From contig NZ_CP096199.1 of NCBI RefSeq assembly GCF_023195835.1, positions 2,666,001 through 2,730,000 on the forward strand: a stretch of DNA of 64,000 nucleotides, in the 5' to 3' direction. Of the stretch, positions 43,379 to 52,508 are shown in pieces. Position 1 is the first letter of the stretch. Each line of letters starts with the position of its first letter. Position numbers and translations under genes: made by a program. A model generated the notes under the pieces. It searched no databases, was not told where the DNA came from, and saw only the letters and a list, made by a program, of their open reading frames with translations. Origin of the DNA: Vibrio sinaloensis (lineage in GTDB: Bacteria > Pseudomonadota > Gammaproteobacteria > Enterobacterales > Vibrionaceae).

Positions 43379-43954
43379 TTAGTGAGAACCGCAGCTACCG
43401 CCACCGCAGCAGCCGTCTTTTTTCTCTTCACCGTGACCTTCGCCACCGCAACAGCCACCTTCATGGTCATGGTCGTGACCGCAGCCACCCGCTTGGTGAA
43501 CATGGCCATGTTCGATCTCTTCTGCCGTCGCTTCACGCAGCGCAACCACTTCTACGTCAAACGTTAGGGTTTGACCAGCCAGCATGTGGTTACCATCAAC
43601 CACCACTTCGTCACCATCCACTTCCGTCACTTCAACTGGGATTGGACCTTGGTCAGTGTCGGCAAGGAAACGCATGCCCACTTCAATTTGGTCAACACCT
43701 TGGAATACGTCAGCAGGAACACGCTGTACTAGCGCGTCGTTGTGTTCACCGTACGCTTCTTCTGGCGAAACAGTGACCGAGAACTTAGCACCAGCTTCTT
43801 TACCTTCAAGCGCTGTCTCTAGACCCGTGATTAGGTTGTTGTTGCCATGCAGATAATCTAGTGGCGCATCCGCTGTAGATTGATCAACAACGACACCATC
43901 TTCGAGTTTCACTTGGTAGGCCAGGCTGACAACTACGTTCTTTTCGATTTTCAT
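43379..43954 (-). CDS. slyD: FKBP-type prolyl isomerase and metallochaperone SlyD
   Basis: A 191-residue cytoplasmic chaperone and nickel-binding protein. It has VVVSLAYQVKLEDGVVVDQS (about 6-25), the insert-in-flap chaperone domain (PEEAYGEHNDALVQRVPADVF and GNHMLAGQTLTFDVEVV), and a His/Cys/Gly-rich metal tail (about 147-191: HGHVHQAGGCGHDHDHEGGC and further). The AGTTAATATG start has GGAG upstream. It stands 93 bp after yheV and upstream of iaaA, as part of the conserved slyD-yheV-kefBG neighbourhood. Confidence 0.96.
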   Translation of the reverse strand: MKIEKNVVVSLAYQVKLEDGVVVDQSTADAPLDYLHGNNNLITGLETALEGKEAGAKFSVTVSPEEAYGEHNDALVQRVPADVFQGVDQIEVGMRFLADTDQGPIPVEVTEVDGDEVVVDGNHMLAGQTLTFDVEVVALREATAEEIEHGHVHQAGGCGHDHDHEGGCCGGEGHGEEKKDGCCGGGSCGSH

Positions 43955-44047
43955 ATTAACTCCAAGGAGGATAAAAAGACCGGAGTGTCACTCTGGTCTG
44001 CAAATTTACGACTCCGCCTATTATGGGGATGATTTATAGAAACACAA

Positions 44048-44242
44048 TCAATCGGGTTTAAAAATCCCAATCATCTCTTGGCTGCTGTGTTCACTTTTTT
44101 CGACAGTTTGTGGTTTGCGCTGATCTTGGTGACCGCACTCAACGCACTCAACCAACTCGATATTGTTCTCAATCCACCAGCGTAAGGTATCTTGCACACC
44201 GCACTTTGGGCAGGCAGCGCCAGCAATAAATCTTTTTTTCAT
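44048..44242 (-). CDS. yheV: YheV-family zinc-ribbon protein
   Basis: A 64-residue protein with two CxxC knuckles, CPKCG (about 11-15) and CVECG (about 33-37), typical of the YheV family, whose function is unknown. It follows kefB by 20 bp, as in E. coli, and is probably cotranscribed with kefG-kefB. Confidence 0.9.
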   Translation of the reverse strand: MKKRFIAGAACPKCGVQDTLRWWIENNIELVECVECGHQDQRKPQTVEKSEHSSQEMIGIFKPD

Positions 44243-44262
44243 GTCACTACTCAGTTATTGGT

Positions 44263-46059
44263 TTATTCCCAGAAGTTCTTGGCTTGTTGATCGCTTTCTA
44301 GTTCACGACCAAAGATCTCTTCCAGTTCTTTACGGGCTTCTTTGGCTCTTAAGGCCAATTGTTTATCATCGTTATGCTGAGGAAGTAACTCCTTCAGCAT
44401 TGCATTATCCAGTTTCCTAAAATGCGCTTCGGCGCGTTTAGCTTGGTATGGGTGCATGCCCAGTTTGACCAAAGCCTGGCGCCCAAGGTCGAGTGCACCT
44501 AGGAAGGTCTCACGAGAGTAACTGTCGACACCATGACTCAGCAGTTGATAAGCCTCTACCCGACTGCGCGCACGCGCCAGCAATTTGAGATTAGGGAAGT
44601 GAGTCTGGCATAACTCGATGATTTGCATGATCTCGTCTGGCGAGTCGGTACAGATAATCATCGCTTCAGCTTTATCGGCACCCGCGGCGCGCAGTAAGTC
44701 GAGTTGGGTGGCGTCACCGTAGAACACCTTATAACCATATTTGCGCAGCAGCTTGATTTGGCTGGCATCGCTCTCAAGTACCGTCACTTTGATTTTATTG
44801 GCGTACATCAAACGACCGATAATCTGACCAAAACGACCGAAACCGGCGATAATGACACGTGGCTGCTTGTTGATCACATCGCTCTTCAGCTGTTCTTGCG
44901 TCTCACTGTTCAAACGCCGTGCATACCATTTACTCTGCGCCATCAATAATAGTGGCGTCGTCACCATCGACAGACTGACCACCACCAACAGAAAAGAGGT
45001 TTGCTGTTGATTGAGCAGCCCTTCGCTACTTGCTGCGGTGAAAATCACAAAGGCGAACTCGCCACCTTGGCTTAAGATCGCGGCCATTTTACTGCGAGAC
45101 TTGGCTTGACTGCCCGCGAGGCGAGCCAACAAATAGAGGATAAAGCCTTTCACTACCACCAGAGCGACCACAGCAGAGAGCACCGCCAACGGTTCCAGCG
45201 CCAGCAGCCCTAGATTCACCGCCATACCCACGGCAATGAAAAACAGCCCCAGCAGCAAACCTTTGAACGGTTCGATAGCAATTTCCAACTCGTGGCGATA
45301 TTCACTCTCTGCCAGAATCACCCCAGCGAGAAACGTGCCCAGGGCCATCGACAACCCAATCTGCTTCATCACTAAAGCAATGCCTATCACCAACAGCAGC
45401 GCGGCAACAGTAAAGAGTTCACGAACTCCGCTTAACACCACATAGCGAAACAGCGGCCGCAACAAATAATGACCACCGACCAATAAACCCGCCACGCCAG
45501 CTAACATCCATAACGCGTCGAGCCAATCACCCGCGGTATTGCCCGCGAGCACGGGCAACAAGGCCAACATAGGGATGACCGCAATATCTTGAAACAGCAG
45601 CACAGCGAAGCCTGATTGGCCCGTTTCACTGCCAGCTAACCCCTGCTCATCAATTACACGCAATGCGATCGCGGTCGAGGAGAGCGCTAATCCCATGCCA
45701 ATCACTAAGCTGGTTTGCCATGAAGTGCCAACCAAGTGTGCAATACTCGCAAGCACTAAAGTGGTAATGACCACCTGCGCCCCACCCAAACCTAAAATGG
45801 GGCCCTTCATCTGTAGCAGTTTCTTCGGGTTCAACTCCAGGCCAATCAGAAACAGTAACAGCACCACGCCAAACTCAGCGAAATGCAGAATCGCTTCGAC
45901 ATCACTAATTAGACCCAAGCCCCAAGGACCAATCGCCACCCCGGCCAACAAATACCCCAGCACTGAGCCCAGTCCCAAGCGCTGTGCAATCGGTACGGCC
46001 ACGACGGCCGCGGTGAGGAAGATGACACTGCTGTGGAGAAAATCACTTTCCAATGCCAT
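44263..46059 (-). CDS. kefB: Glutathione-regulated K+/H+ antiporter KefB
   Basis: Effluxes potassium and acidifies the cytoplasm in response to electrophile-glutathione adducts. The 598-residue protein has an N-terminal CPA2 membrane domain (about 1-380, with [17 protein letters not shown] and the [12 protein letters not shown] and GGEFAFVIF motifs) and a C-terminal RCK_N domain (about 398-515; [18 protein letters not shown] with GxGxxG). This family also includes KefC; the neighbouring kefG supports KefB. Its start overlaps kefG by 17 bp. Confidence 0.95.
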   Translation of the reverse strand: MALESDFLHSSVIFLTAAVVAVPIAQRLGLGSVLGYLLAGVAIGPWGLGLISDVEAILHFAEFGVVLLLFLIGLELNPKKLLQMKGPILGLGGAQVVITTLVLASIAHLVGTSWQTSLVIGMGLALSSTAIALRVIDEQGLAGSETGQSGFAVLLFQDIAVIPMLALLPVLAGNTAGDWLDALWMLAGVAGLLVGGHYLLRPLFRYVVLSGVRELFTVAALLLVIGIALVMKQIGLSMALGTFLAGVILAESEYRHELEIAIEPFKGLLLGLFFIAVGMAVNLGLLALEPLAVLSAVVALVVVKGFILYLLARLAGSQAKSRSKMAAILSQGGEFAFVIFTAASSEGLLNQQQTSFLLVVVSLSMVTTPLLLMAQSKWYARRLNSETQEQLKSDVINKQPRVIIAGFGRFGQIIGRLMYANKIKVTVLESDASQIKLLRKYGYKVFYGDATQLDLLRAAGADKAEAMIICTDSPDEIMQIIELCQTHFPNLKLLARARSRVEAYQLLSHGVDSYSRETFLGALDLGRQALVKLGMHPYQAKRAEAHFRKLDNAMLKELLPQHNDDKQLALRAKEARKELEEIFGRELESDQQAKNFWE

Positions 46060-46633
46060 TGGCAGCTCCTTGTTGCGCTACAAACTCCGCGAGAGGGTCC
46101 ATTAACCAGTGACGATAAGCTTCGGCATGCTGGTAACGATCCGCTTCTGAAACATTACGCGCCCAATACAGTACCAAGGGCTCGATCCAATGCATTTGAC
46201 ACAACGCCGCGGTCAACTCAAACGGCTGTAAAATCTCGGCCAGCGGATAGCGGTTATAACCTGATTTGCCAAACGCCTCTTCCTTGCCCCCCGTGGTAAT
46301 CACACTGCGCCAGTACTTGCCTTTCAATGCTTCACCTTTACCAAAAGCAAACCCTTTGCCGAGCACGCGGTCGAGCCATTCCTTGAGTAAAGCTGGGCAA
46401 GAGTACATATAAAGTGGGTGATGAAAGACAATCACATCGTGGGCATCGAGCAACTTTTGCTCGGCCACCACATCGATAAAGAAATCAGGATAATGGGCGT
46501 AGATGTCGTGTACTGTGACGTGATCAAGTGACTCGATTTTCTTGATCATGATTTGGTTGGCCACCGATGCTCGCGACTCGGGATGAGCATAAAGCACCAA
46601 GACTTTGGGTTTGGCTGCGGTTGTGGTCTCCAT
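46043..46633 (-). CDS. kefG: KefB ancillary protein KefG
   Basis: A flavodoxin-like NAD(P)H oxidoreductase homologue required for full KefB activity. The 196-residue protein has [19 protein letters not shown] (about 12-30), [30 protein letters not shown] and [10 protein letters not shown], the FMN-binding segments. Downstream gene kefB overlaps by 17 bp. The promoter region with a palindrome is described separately; yheS is divergent. Confidence 0.93.
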   Translation of the reverse strand: METTTAAKPKVLVLYAHPESRASVANQIMIKKIESLDHVTVHDIYAHYPDFFIDVVAEQKLLDAHDVIVFHHPLYMYSCPALLKEWLDRVLGKGFAFGKGEALKGKYWRSVITTGGKEEAFGKSGYNRYPLAEILQPFELTAALCQMHWIEPLVLYWARNVSEADRYQHAEAYRHWLMDPLAEFVAQQGAANGIGK

Positions 46634-46670
46634 GAATTCGATTGCAATCCTTAACTATCTGGGAGTTAGA

Positions 46671-46688
46671 TGATAACCGTGGTTATCA
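46671..46688. promoter_or_regulatory. Palindrome in the kefG promoter (possible operator)
   Basis: TGATAACC-GT-GGTTATCA is an 18-bp perfect palindrome, 38 bp before the kefG ATG. It falls across the predicted transcription start, which makes a repressor-type operator plausible. No known binding protein is assigned. Confidence 0.55.
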
Positions 46689-46692
46689 GATT

Positions 46693-46721
46693 GTTATACG
46701 TTGTTCACCAGAATAACGCAA
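46693..46721 (-). promoter_or_regulatory. Probable kefG-kefB promoter
   Basis: The minus strand has TTGCGT (46716-46721), 17 bp, and TATAAC (46693-46698). Transcription would start just at the edge of the palindrome. Confidence 0.5.
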
Positions 46722-46787
46722 TAATCGACATCATCTGCCAACTGCCCTACTATTCGACCCATTACGAGCAAAGATAAAGCAAATATT

Positions 46788-48710
46788 ATGATTACCTTCT
46801 CTGGCATACAGCTACTGCGCGGCGGCAAACCTCTGCTTGAACAAGCGTCGGCAACCATTCAGCCAGGTGACAAAGTCGGTCTGGTCGGAAAAAACGGCTG
46901 CGGAAAATCGACGCTGTTCGCCTTGATTAAAGATGAGCTCTCCATCGACGCTGGCCATTTTGCCAAACCCGCTCACTGGGAGCTGGCTTGGGTGGCACAG
47001 GAAACACCTGCACTCGAACGCAGCGCAATCGAATATGTCATTGATGGCGACCGTGAGTACCGCCGCTTAGAAGCCGACCTTGCCAAAGCCGAACAGCAAG
47101 ATAACGGTACCTTAGTGGCAGAGATCCACGGAAAAATCGAAACCATCGGCGGTTATAGTATCCGCGCCCGCGCCGCTGAGCTCCTCGATGGTTTAGGCTT
47201 TAGCCAGCAGCAAATGAGTTGGAGTCTGACCCAATTTTCTGGTGGCTGGCGCATGCGTCTTAACTTAGCCCAAGCGCTGCTATGCCGATCCGATTTGCTC
47301 TTACTCGACGAACCGACCAACCACTTAGACTTAGACGCAGTGATGTGGCTTGAACGCTGGCTGCAAAACTACCCTGGGACCCTAGTGCTGATCTCTCACG
47401 ACCGAGATTTTCTTGACCCTATCGTCGGGCGCATTATTCACGTCGAAAACCAATTGCTCAACGAGTACACCGGCAACTACTCATCGTTTGAAGATCAACG
47501 CGCGCAAAAACTGTTGCTGCAACAAGCGATGTACCAGAAGCAGCAAAAGCAGATGGCGCATATGCAAAGCTATATTGATCGCTTCCGCTACAAAGCTTCC
47601 AAAGCGCGCCAAGCTCAGAGCCGCATTAAAGCACTAGAGCGAATGGAGAAAGTGCTGCCAGCTCAGTTTGATAACCCATTCAGTTTTGAGTTTCGCCAAC
47701 CGGCCGCTCTACCAAACCCTATCATCATGATGGACGATGTCTCTGCCGGTTACGATGACACGCTGATCTTAGAAAAGATCCGCCTCAATCTCGTTCCAGG
47801 CAGTCGAATTGGACTACTCGGCCGCAACGGCGCCGGTAAATCGACGCTGATCAAGCTGCTGTCTCGCGAGCTTCAAGCTCAAAGCGGCGACCTGACCTAT
47901 TCGCAGGGCGTTAAAATCGGCTACTTCGCTCAGCATCAGTTAGAGACGCTGCACCCAGAAGAGACGCCACTGCAACACATGATGCAGATTGCCCCGGATA
48001 AAAACGAACTCGAACTGCGTAACTACCTAGGTAGCTTTGGCTTCCAGGGGGAGAAAGCGCTTGAAAAAGTCGCTCCTTTCTCCGGTGGCGAAAAAGCGCG
48101 TCTGGTCTTGGCGCTGCTGGTATGGCAAAAACCCAACCTATTGCTGCTCGATGAACCCACCAACCACCTTGATCTCGATATGCGTCAAGCACTCACCCTC
48201 GCCTTGCAGACCTTTGAAGGGGCGATGGTGATCGTCTCGCACGATCGCTACCTACTGCGCGCAACCACCGATGATCTATACCTAGTGCATGACCGTCAGG
48301 TCGCGCCATTCGACGGTGACTTGAACGACTATTACAAATGGCTCACGGACCAGCAGAAACTGCAACGACGTGAAGCGCAAGAGCAGCAGCCAGAAAAGAG
48401 CTCAACCAATAGCGCCGCGGCGAAGAAAGAGCAAAAGCGCCGCGAAGCGGAGTTTCGCAAGCAGACCGCGCCAATTCGCAAAAACCTGACAAAACTTGAA
48501 GATAAAATGGATAAATTAGGTGTCGCGCTAGAGCAAGCCGAGCTGCAGCTCTCAGACAACTCGCTTTATCACGCCGAAAATAAAGCTAAACTTAATGAAG
48601 TACTCGCCACTCAAGCCGACAGTAAAAGTGCGCTTGAAGAGGTGGAAATGGAATGGATGGCTGTTCAGGAACAGCTTGAACAGATGGAACTGGAGTTCAA
48701 TAGTCAATGA
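46788..48710 (+). CDS. yheS: ABC-F family ATPase YheS
   Basis: A soluble twin-ATPase of the ABC-F type; YheS-type proteins act on stalled ribosomes. The 640-residue protein has two ABC domains: GLVGKNGCGKST (about 33-44) with FSGGWRMRL and LLLDEPTNHLDLD; then GLLGRNGAGKST (about 343-354) with FSGGEKARL and LLLDEPTNHLDLD. Between them is the charged interdomain linker (QKQQKQMAHMQSYIDRFRYKASKARQ). A coiled coil follows (about 545-640). No membrane segment. Shares its upstream region with kefG. Confidence 0.95.
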   Translation: MITFSGIQLLRGGKPLLEQASATIQPGDKVGLVGKNGCGKSTLFALIKDELSIDAGHFAKPAHWELAWVAQETPALERSAIEYVIDGDREYRRLEADLAKAEQQDNGTLVAEIHGKIETIGGYSIRARAAELLDGLGFSQQQMSWSLTQFSGGWRMRLNLAQALLCRSDLLLLDEPTNHLDLDAVMWLERWLQNYPGTLVLISHDRDFLDPIVGRIIHVENQLLNEYTGNYSSFEDQRAQKLLLQQAMYQKQQKQMAHMQSYIDRFRYKASKARQAQSRIKALERMEKVLPAQFDNPFSFEFRQPAALPNPIIMMDDVSAGYDDTLILEKIRLNLVPGSRIGLLGRNGAGKSTLIKLLSRELQAQSGDLTYSQGVKIGYFAQHQLETLHPEETPLQHMMQIAPDKNELELRNYLGSFGFQGEKALEKVAPFSGGEKARLVLALLVWQKPNLLLLDEPTNHLDLDMRQALTLALQTFEGAMVIVSHDRYLLRATTDDLYLVHDRQVAPFDGDLNDYYKWLTDQQKLQRREAQEQQPEKSSTNSAAAKKEQKRREAEFRKQTAPIRKNLTKLEDKMDKLGVALEQAELQLSDNSLYHAENKAKLNEVLATQADSKSALEEVEMEWMAVQEQLEQMELEFNSQ

Positions 48711-49186
48711 GTTCAGAGCACGCCCCAATATCTTTAACCCTGGAGCACTTATGGCAATTTAGCCTGCAATATTACAGTGTGCGAGAGGTTAAAGAGGCGT
48801 GCCTAACCCTGCAAAACCAGTTCAAAGGCAACGTGAACCTGCTGCTACTGCTCAAGTGGCTAGATGAGCAGCAGGTCTGTTTTTCCGACCAAGATTGGCA
48901 TCAGGTCGAGGAGTGTCTAGGTCGCAGTGAAGCGCTGCTACTTAACTATCGCGAGCTAAGGCGAAAACTCAAGCTGCATCTACCAGATACCCTATATCGC
49001 GAAGCACTCCAATTTGAATTGCAGCTCGAAAAGCAGCAGCAATCGGATCTGGTCGATTGCATCAACAGCCTAACCTTAGCCCCCAACCATGGCGAACCGC
49101 TCACTTTGCGTTACTGCCGCCAATTAGGAGGGGAACCCCTCTACGCCGTTTTCTCCCAGCCGTACGACGATATCGCAAGCCGCTAA
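48707..49186 (+). CDS. TIGR02444-type small protein, function unknown
   Basis: A 159-residue, Leu/Gln-rich, probably all-helical soluble protein (LTLEHLWQFSLQYYSVREVKEACLTLQNQFKGNVNLLLLLKWL...). This pattern fits the TIGR02444 family of unknown function, often found beside yheS in gammaproteobacteria. Its ATG overlaps the yheS stop by 4 bp (ATGA), and yheT follows 14 bp later, so it is in the same operon. No catalytic motif is seen. Confidence 0.8.
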   Translation: MSSEHAPISLTLEHLWQFSLQYYSVREVKEACLTLQNQFKGNVNLLLLLKWLDEQQVCFSDQDWHQVEECLGRSEALLLNYRELRRKLKLHLPDTLYREALQFELQLEKQQQSDLVDCINSLTLAPNHGEPLTLRYCRQLGGEPLYAVFSQPYDDIASR

Positions 49187-49200
49187 ACAAGGGACACACC

Positions 49201-50178
49201 ATGACTCAATTTACCGCAGCGACTGGCTTAGCCAATCCGCACCTGCAGACATTAGCCCCTCGTTTAATCCGTAAAAAAGCCTTGTTTGATCCTGTATGGC
49301 AAACCTTAGATACGCCGGATGGTGACTTTCTCGACATCGCTTGGAGTGAGCCCTACGACCAGCCAAGCGCCAAACAAAAACCGCTGTTTGTGCTGTTCCA
49401 TGGCCTTGAAGGTTGCTTTTACAGTCCTTATGCTAACGGGCTGATGCACGCCTTTGCCAATCAAGGTTGGCTGTCGGTGATGATGCACTTTCGCGGCTGC
49501 AGCGGCAAACCCAATCGGCTGGCTCGCGCTTACCACTCAGGCGAAGTCGAAGACGCGCGGTTGTTTCTCCAGCATCTGAATCAACATTTCCCAAACCAGA
49601 AAAAGGTCGCCGTTGGCATTTCGCTAGGTGGCAATATGTTGGCCAACTACCTCGCACAGTATCGAGATAACCCATTACTCGACGCCGCCACTATTGTTTC
49701 AGCGCCACTCGATCTTTCGGCATGCTCAGAGCGGATCGAGAAAGGCTTTTCCAAGTTATACAAAACCTACTTGCTCTCCTCGCTCAAAAAGAGTGCGTTG
49801 CAGAAACACCATCTACTTAAGGGCGAGCTCGGTGTCAGTTATCAGCACATTAAGCGCGTCACTCGTTTGTACGACTTTGATGATCTTATCACTGCGCCAC
49901 TGCATGGCTTTAAAGATGCCGCTGACTACTACCAGCGCTGCTCGGGAATTCATCGCCTGCAAGAGATTCAACTGCCGACGCAGATCATCCACGCTAAAGA
50001 TGATCCCTTTATGACCGATGCGGTGATCCCCAAATACATTTTGCCCGACAACATCGATTATCGACTGTTTGAACAAGGCGGGCATGTGGGCTTCGTGACC
50101 GGAACGGCGCTCAAACCTCGTTTCTGGTTGGAAGAAGCCCTCCCTGCCTACTATGAAAGTTTGGCCGTTTCTGCATAA
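49201..50178 (+). CDS. yheT: YheT-family alpha/beta hydrolase
   Basis: A 325-residue hydrolase. TQFTAATGLANPHLQTLAPRL opens the protein; FHGLEGCFYSPYANGLM is the oxyanion region; the nucleophile elbow GISLGGNML lies around residue 142, and HAKDDPFM plus GGHVGF hold the Asp and His of the triad. Activity unknown (esterase-like). The ATG at 49201 is preceded by AAGGGA; a longer frame runs into the upstream gene and is not used. Confidence 0.92.
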   Translation: MTQFTAATGLANPHLQTLAPRLIRKKALFDPVWQTLDTPDGDFLDIAWSEPYDQPSAKQKPLFVLFHGLEGCFYSPYANGLMHAFANQGWLSVMMHFRGCSGKPNRLARAYHSGEVEDARLFLQHLNQHFPNQKKVAVGISLGGNMLANYLAQYRDNPLLDAATIVSAPLDLSACSERIEKGFSKLYKTYLLSSLKKSALQKHHLLKGELGVSYQHIKRVTRLYDFDDLITAPLHGFKDAADYYQRCSGIHRLQEIQLPTQIIHAKDDPFMTDAVIPKYILPDNIDYRLFEQGGHVGFVTGTALKPRFWLEEALPAYYESLAVSA

Positions 50179-50219
50179 TAGCCGCACTGCACTATCGAGC
50201 ATAAAATAATGAGGTATTT

Positions 50220-50432
50220 ATGATCGTTCCATGGCAACAAATTGACCCAGACACCCTAGACAACCTGATCCGTGAGTTTGTGCTCCGAGAGGGCACAGAC
50301 TACGGCGCTACTGAAGTTTCCTTGCCCCAAAAAATTGAGCAAATTAAAGCACAATTACAATCAGGCGAAGCGGTGGTGGTTTACTCCGAACTGCATGAAA
50401 GCGTCGACATTCAACTGAAAAACAAGTTCTAA
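50220..50432 (+). CDS. yheU: YheU-family protein
   Basis: A 70-residue protein. [29 protein letters not shown] closely resembles E. coli YheU ([29 protein letters not shown]). Family members are small, acidic and of unknown function. Continues the yheS-yheT-yheU-prkB order of E. coli. Confidence 0.92.
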   Translation: MIVPWQQIDPDTLDNLIREFVLREGTDYGATEVSLPQKIEQIKAQLQSGEAVVVYSELHESVDIQLKNKF

Positions 50433-50523
50433 GCATTTAGCGCATGACATACAGTGACTCGCTGAAAAAGCGTGTTATAGTGGTCAGCGTTAACAGGAAA
50501 GTTATTTACAGACAAGGTTTGTC

Positions 50524-51393
50524 ATGTCAGCAAAACACCCTATTATCGCGGTGACCGGTTCATCTGGCGCCGGTACCACCACCACTTCAGAAGCGTTTCG
50601 TAAGATGTTCAATATGATGAACATCAAACCCGCTTGGGTTGAAGGGGACAGCTTCCACCGTTTCACCCGCCCAGAGATGGACGTCGAGATTCGCAAGGCT
50701 CGTGAGCAAGGCCGCCATATCAGCTATTTTGGCCCGCAAGCCAACGACTTTGCTGCACTGGCCGAGTTCTTTCGTAAGTTTGGCCAAGAAGGGGTTGGAC
50801 AAGTACGTCGTTACTTGCATACCTTCGATGAAGCGGTGCCATATAATCAAATGCCGGGAACGTTCACCCCATGGCAAGACTTGCCGGAAAACTCGGATGT
50901 GTTGTTTTACGAGGGCTTGCACGGCGGTGTAGTCGATGGCGATGTCAATGTGGCGCAGCATGTAGACTTCCTGATTGGCATGGTGCCTATCGTCAACCTA
51001 GAGTGGATTCAAAAATTTGTGCGAGATACCCGAGACCGCGGCCACTCACGTGAGGCAGTGATGGACTCGATTGTCCGCTCGATGGACGATTACCTCAACT
51101 ACATTACCCCGCAGTTTTCGCGCACGCATATTAACTTTCAACGTGTCCCGACCGTCGATACTTCTAACCCGCTTAACGCCAAAGGCATCCCCAGCTTAGA
51201 CGAGAGCTTTGTGGTGATTCGCCTGCGCGGGATTAAGAACGTCGACTACCCCTATTTACTGGCCATGATTGACGGCTCGTTTATGTCACGCCACAACACC
51301 CTAGTGGTACCGGGCGGAAAAATGAGTTTCGCGATGGAATTAATTGTTAGACCTTTACTGCAACAATTGATTGAAACTGGAAAAATTGGTTAA
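50524..51393 (+). CDS. prkB: Phosphoribulokinase-like protein PrkB
   Basis: A 289-residue P-loop kinase, MSAKHPIIAVTGSSGAGTTTT (P-loop about 12-21), with FYEGLHGG, SREAVMDSIVRSMDDYLNYITPQFSRTH and RVPTVDTSNP. It is very similar to E. coli PrkB, though without RuBisCO its natural substrate is unclear. Sits just upstream of crp, as in E. coli. Confidence 0.94.
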   Translation: MSAKHPIIAVTGSSGAGTTTTSEAFRKMFNMMNIKPAWVEGDSFHRFTRPEMDVEIRKAREQGRHISYFGPQANDFAALAEFFRKFGQEGVGQVRRYLHTFDEAVPYNQMPGTFTPWQDLPENSDVLFYEGLHGGVVDGDVNVAQHVDFLIGMVPIVNLEWIQKFVRDTRDRGHSREAVMDSIVRSMDDYLNYITPQFSRTHINFQRVPTVDTSNPLNAKGIPSLDESFVVIRLRGIKNVDYPYLLAMIDGSFMSRHNTLVVPGGKMSFAMELIVRPLLQQLIETGKIG

Positions 51394-51423
51394 GGCTCAC
51401 AGCCAAAACACGATTACTTTTCA

Positions 51424-51445
51424 TACCGTGATCATGTGCACATTT
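51424..51445 (+). promoter_or_regulatory. Candidate CRP binding site upstream of crp
   Basis: The core CGTGA-N6-GCACA fits the CRP consensus TGTGA-N6-TCACA at eight of ten positions, and flanks are A/T-rich (about 15 of 22 positions overall). It lies about 190 bp before the crp ATG and 90 bp before the likely -35. Autoregulation of crp is known in E. coli. Confidence 0.5.
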
Positions 51446-51534
51446 TTGCTTAGTAAAACCCTAGTCGGACCCGATTAAAATCAAGAAATCGTTTTCGAAA
51501 AAGGATACTATTTGATACCGAAACACAAGTTGGC

Positions 51535-51563
51535 TTGCAGCATTGATAAAGTGCTCTTATCCT
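51535..51563 (+). promoter_or_regulatory. Probable crp promoter
   Basis: TTGCAG (51535-51540), a 17-bp spacer and TATCCT (51558-51563). The start would lie about 65 bp before the crp ATG. Confidence 0.5.
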
Positions 51564-51635
51564 AGTAAGTCTTGATTTAAGGCTTGCGACAACATGGAAA
51601 GCAGCAAGCGTACCCTGCAGAGGAAGTGAGATATT

Positions 51636-52268
51636 ATGGTTCTAGGTAAACCTCAAACCGACCCTACATTAGAGTGGTTCCTTTCACATTGTCATATTCA
51701 TAAGTACCCATCAAAAAGCACGCTAATTCACGCGGGCGAGAAAGCCGAAACTTTGTACTACATCGTTAAAGGTTCTGTAGCGGTTCTTATCAAAGACGAA
51801 GAAGGTAAGGAAATGATCCTTTCTTACCTAAACCAAGGCGACTTTATCGGTGAACTTGGCCTATTCGAAGAAGATCAAGAACGTACCGCTTGGGTTCGTG
51901 CAAAATCTCCTTGTGAAGTAGCGGAAATCTCATTCAAGAAGTTCCGTCAGCTGATCCAAGTTAACCCAGATATCCTAATGCGCCTATCAGCTCAAATGGC
52001 AAGTCGTCTACAAGTGACCAGCCAAAAAGTGGGCGACCTTGCCTTCCTTGACGTGACAGGCCGTATCGCGCAAACGCTACTTAACCTAGCGAAGCAACCA
52101 GATGCAATGACCCACCCAGACGGCATGCAAATCAAGATCACCCGTCAAGAAATCGGTCAAATCGTTGGCTGTTCTCGTGAAACCGTTGGTCGTATCTTGA
52201 AGATGCTTGAAGAGCAAAACCTGATCTCTGCTCACGGTAAGACTATCGTGGTTTACGGTACGCGTTAA
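51636..52268 (+). CDS. crp: cAMP receptor protein (CRP)
   Basis: A 210-residue cAMP-dependent activator. It has an N-terminal cyclic-nucleotide domain (about 10-110; [21 protein letters not shown] holds the phosphate-binding Arg and the glutamate of the cAMP pocket) and a C-terminal helix-turn-helix (about 169-190; [24 protein letters not shown]). Length is the same as E. coli CRP, and the recognition helix RETVGR is identical. So CRP sites in this genome should follow TGTGA-N6-TCACA. Confidence 0.98.
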   Translation: MVLGKPQTDPTLEWFLSHCHIHKYPSKSTLIHAGEKAETLYYIVKGSVAVLIKDEEGKEMILSYLNQGDFIGELGLFEEDQERTAWVRAKSPCEVAEISFKKFRQLIQVNPDILMRLSAQMASRLQVTSQKVGDLAFLDVTGRIAQTLLNLAKQPDAMTHPDGMQIKITRQEIGQIVGCSRETVGRILKMLEEQNLISAHGKTIVVYGTR

Positions 52269-52271
52269 CTG

Positions 52272-52306
52272 TCAGTGACGAGTGTTTAGTACCTAGTTCC
52301 TAGAGT
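52272..52306. repeat. Five degenerate in-phase heptads after crp
   Basis: Starting 3 bp after the crp stop, five 7-bp units read TCAG, CGAG, TTAG, CTAG and CTAG, each followed by a variable triplet (TGA, TGT, TAC, TTC, AGT). They share the NNAG-NNN period seen in the two perfect arrays, but have diverged. Confidence 0.45.
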
Positions 52307-52332
52307 AAAAAACACGACGAAATATGATTTTA

Positions 52333-52369
52333 AGCCACCCAATGCAAGTTGGGTGGCTTTTGTTTTTTG
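52333..52369 (+). terminator. Terminator of crp
   Basis: AAGCCACCCAA and TTGGGTGGCTT make an 11-bp perfect stem with a 6-nt loop, followed by a T-rich tail. Confidence 0.9.
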
Positions 52370-52375
52370 AGCGGA

Positions 52376-52476
52376 TGTCATTCCAGAAGTGAGGAACGAG
52401 CTATCTGGAATCTATACTTTGTGCAGCCAATCAATAGATTCTGAATCACGCTCGTGCCTCGCTGTTCAGAATGACA
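52376..52476. repeat. REP/BIME-like paired hairpins
   Basis: Bounded by TGTCATTC and GAATGACA. Each half is itself a hairpin: ATTCCAGA-N16-TCTGGAAT (52380-52411) and ATTCTGAA-N19-TTCAGAAT (52438-52472). The two halves are imperfect inverted copies of each other. The loops contain CGAG-type heptads. The arrangement resembles paired REP sequences mobilised by RAYT transposases; no transposase is present nearby. Confidence 0.75.
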
Positions 52477-52508
52477 TTTTCAACGACTGCTCACCAACAG
52501 TAGAATCG

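Noticed and set aside
43379..43545. Gly/His/Cys-rich stretch as a separate metallothionein-like gene
   Set aside because: It is the C-terminal metal-binding tail of SlyD in frame.
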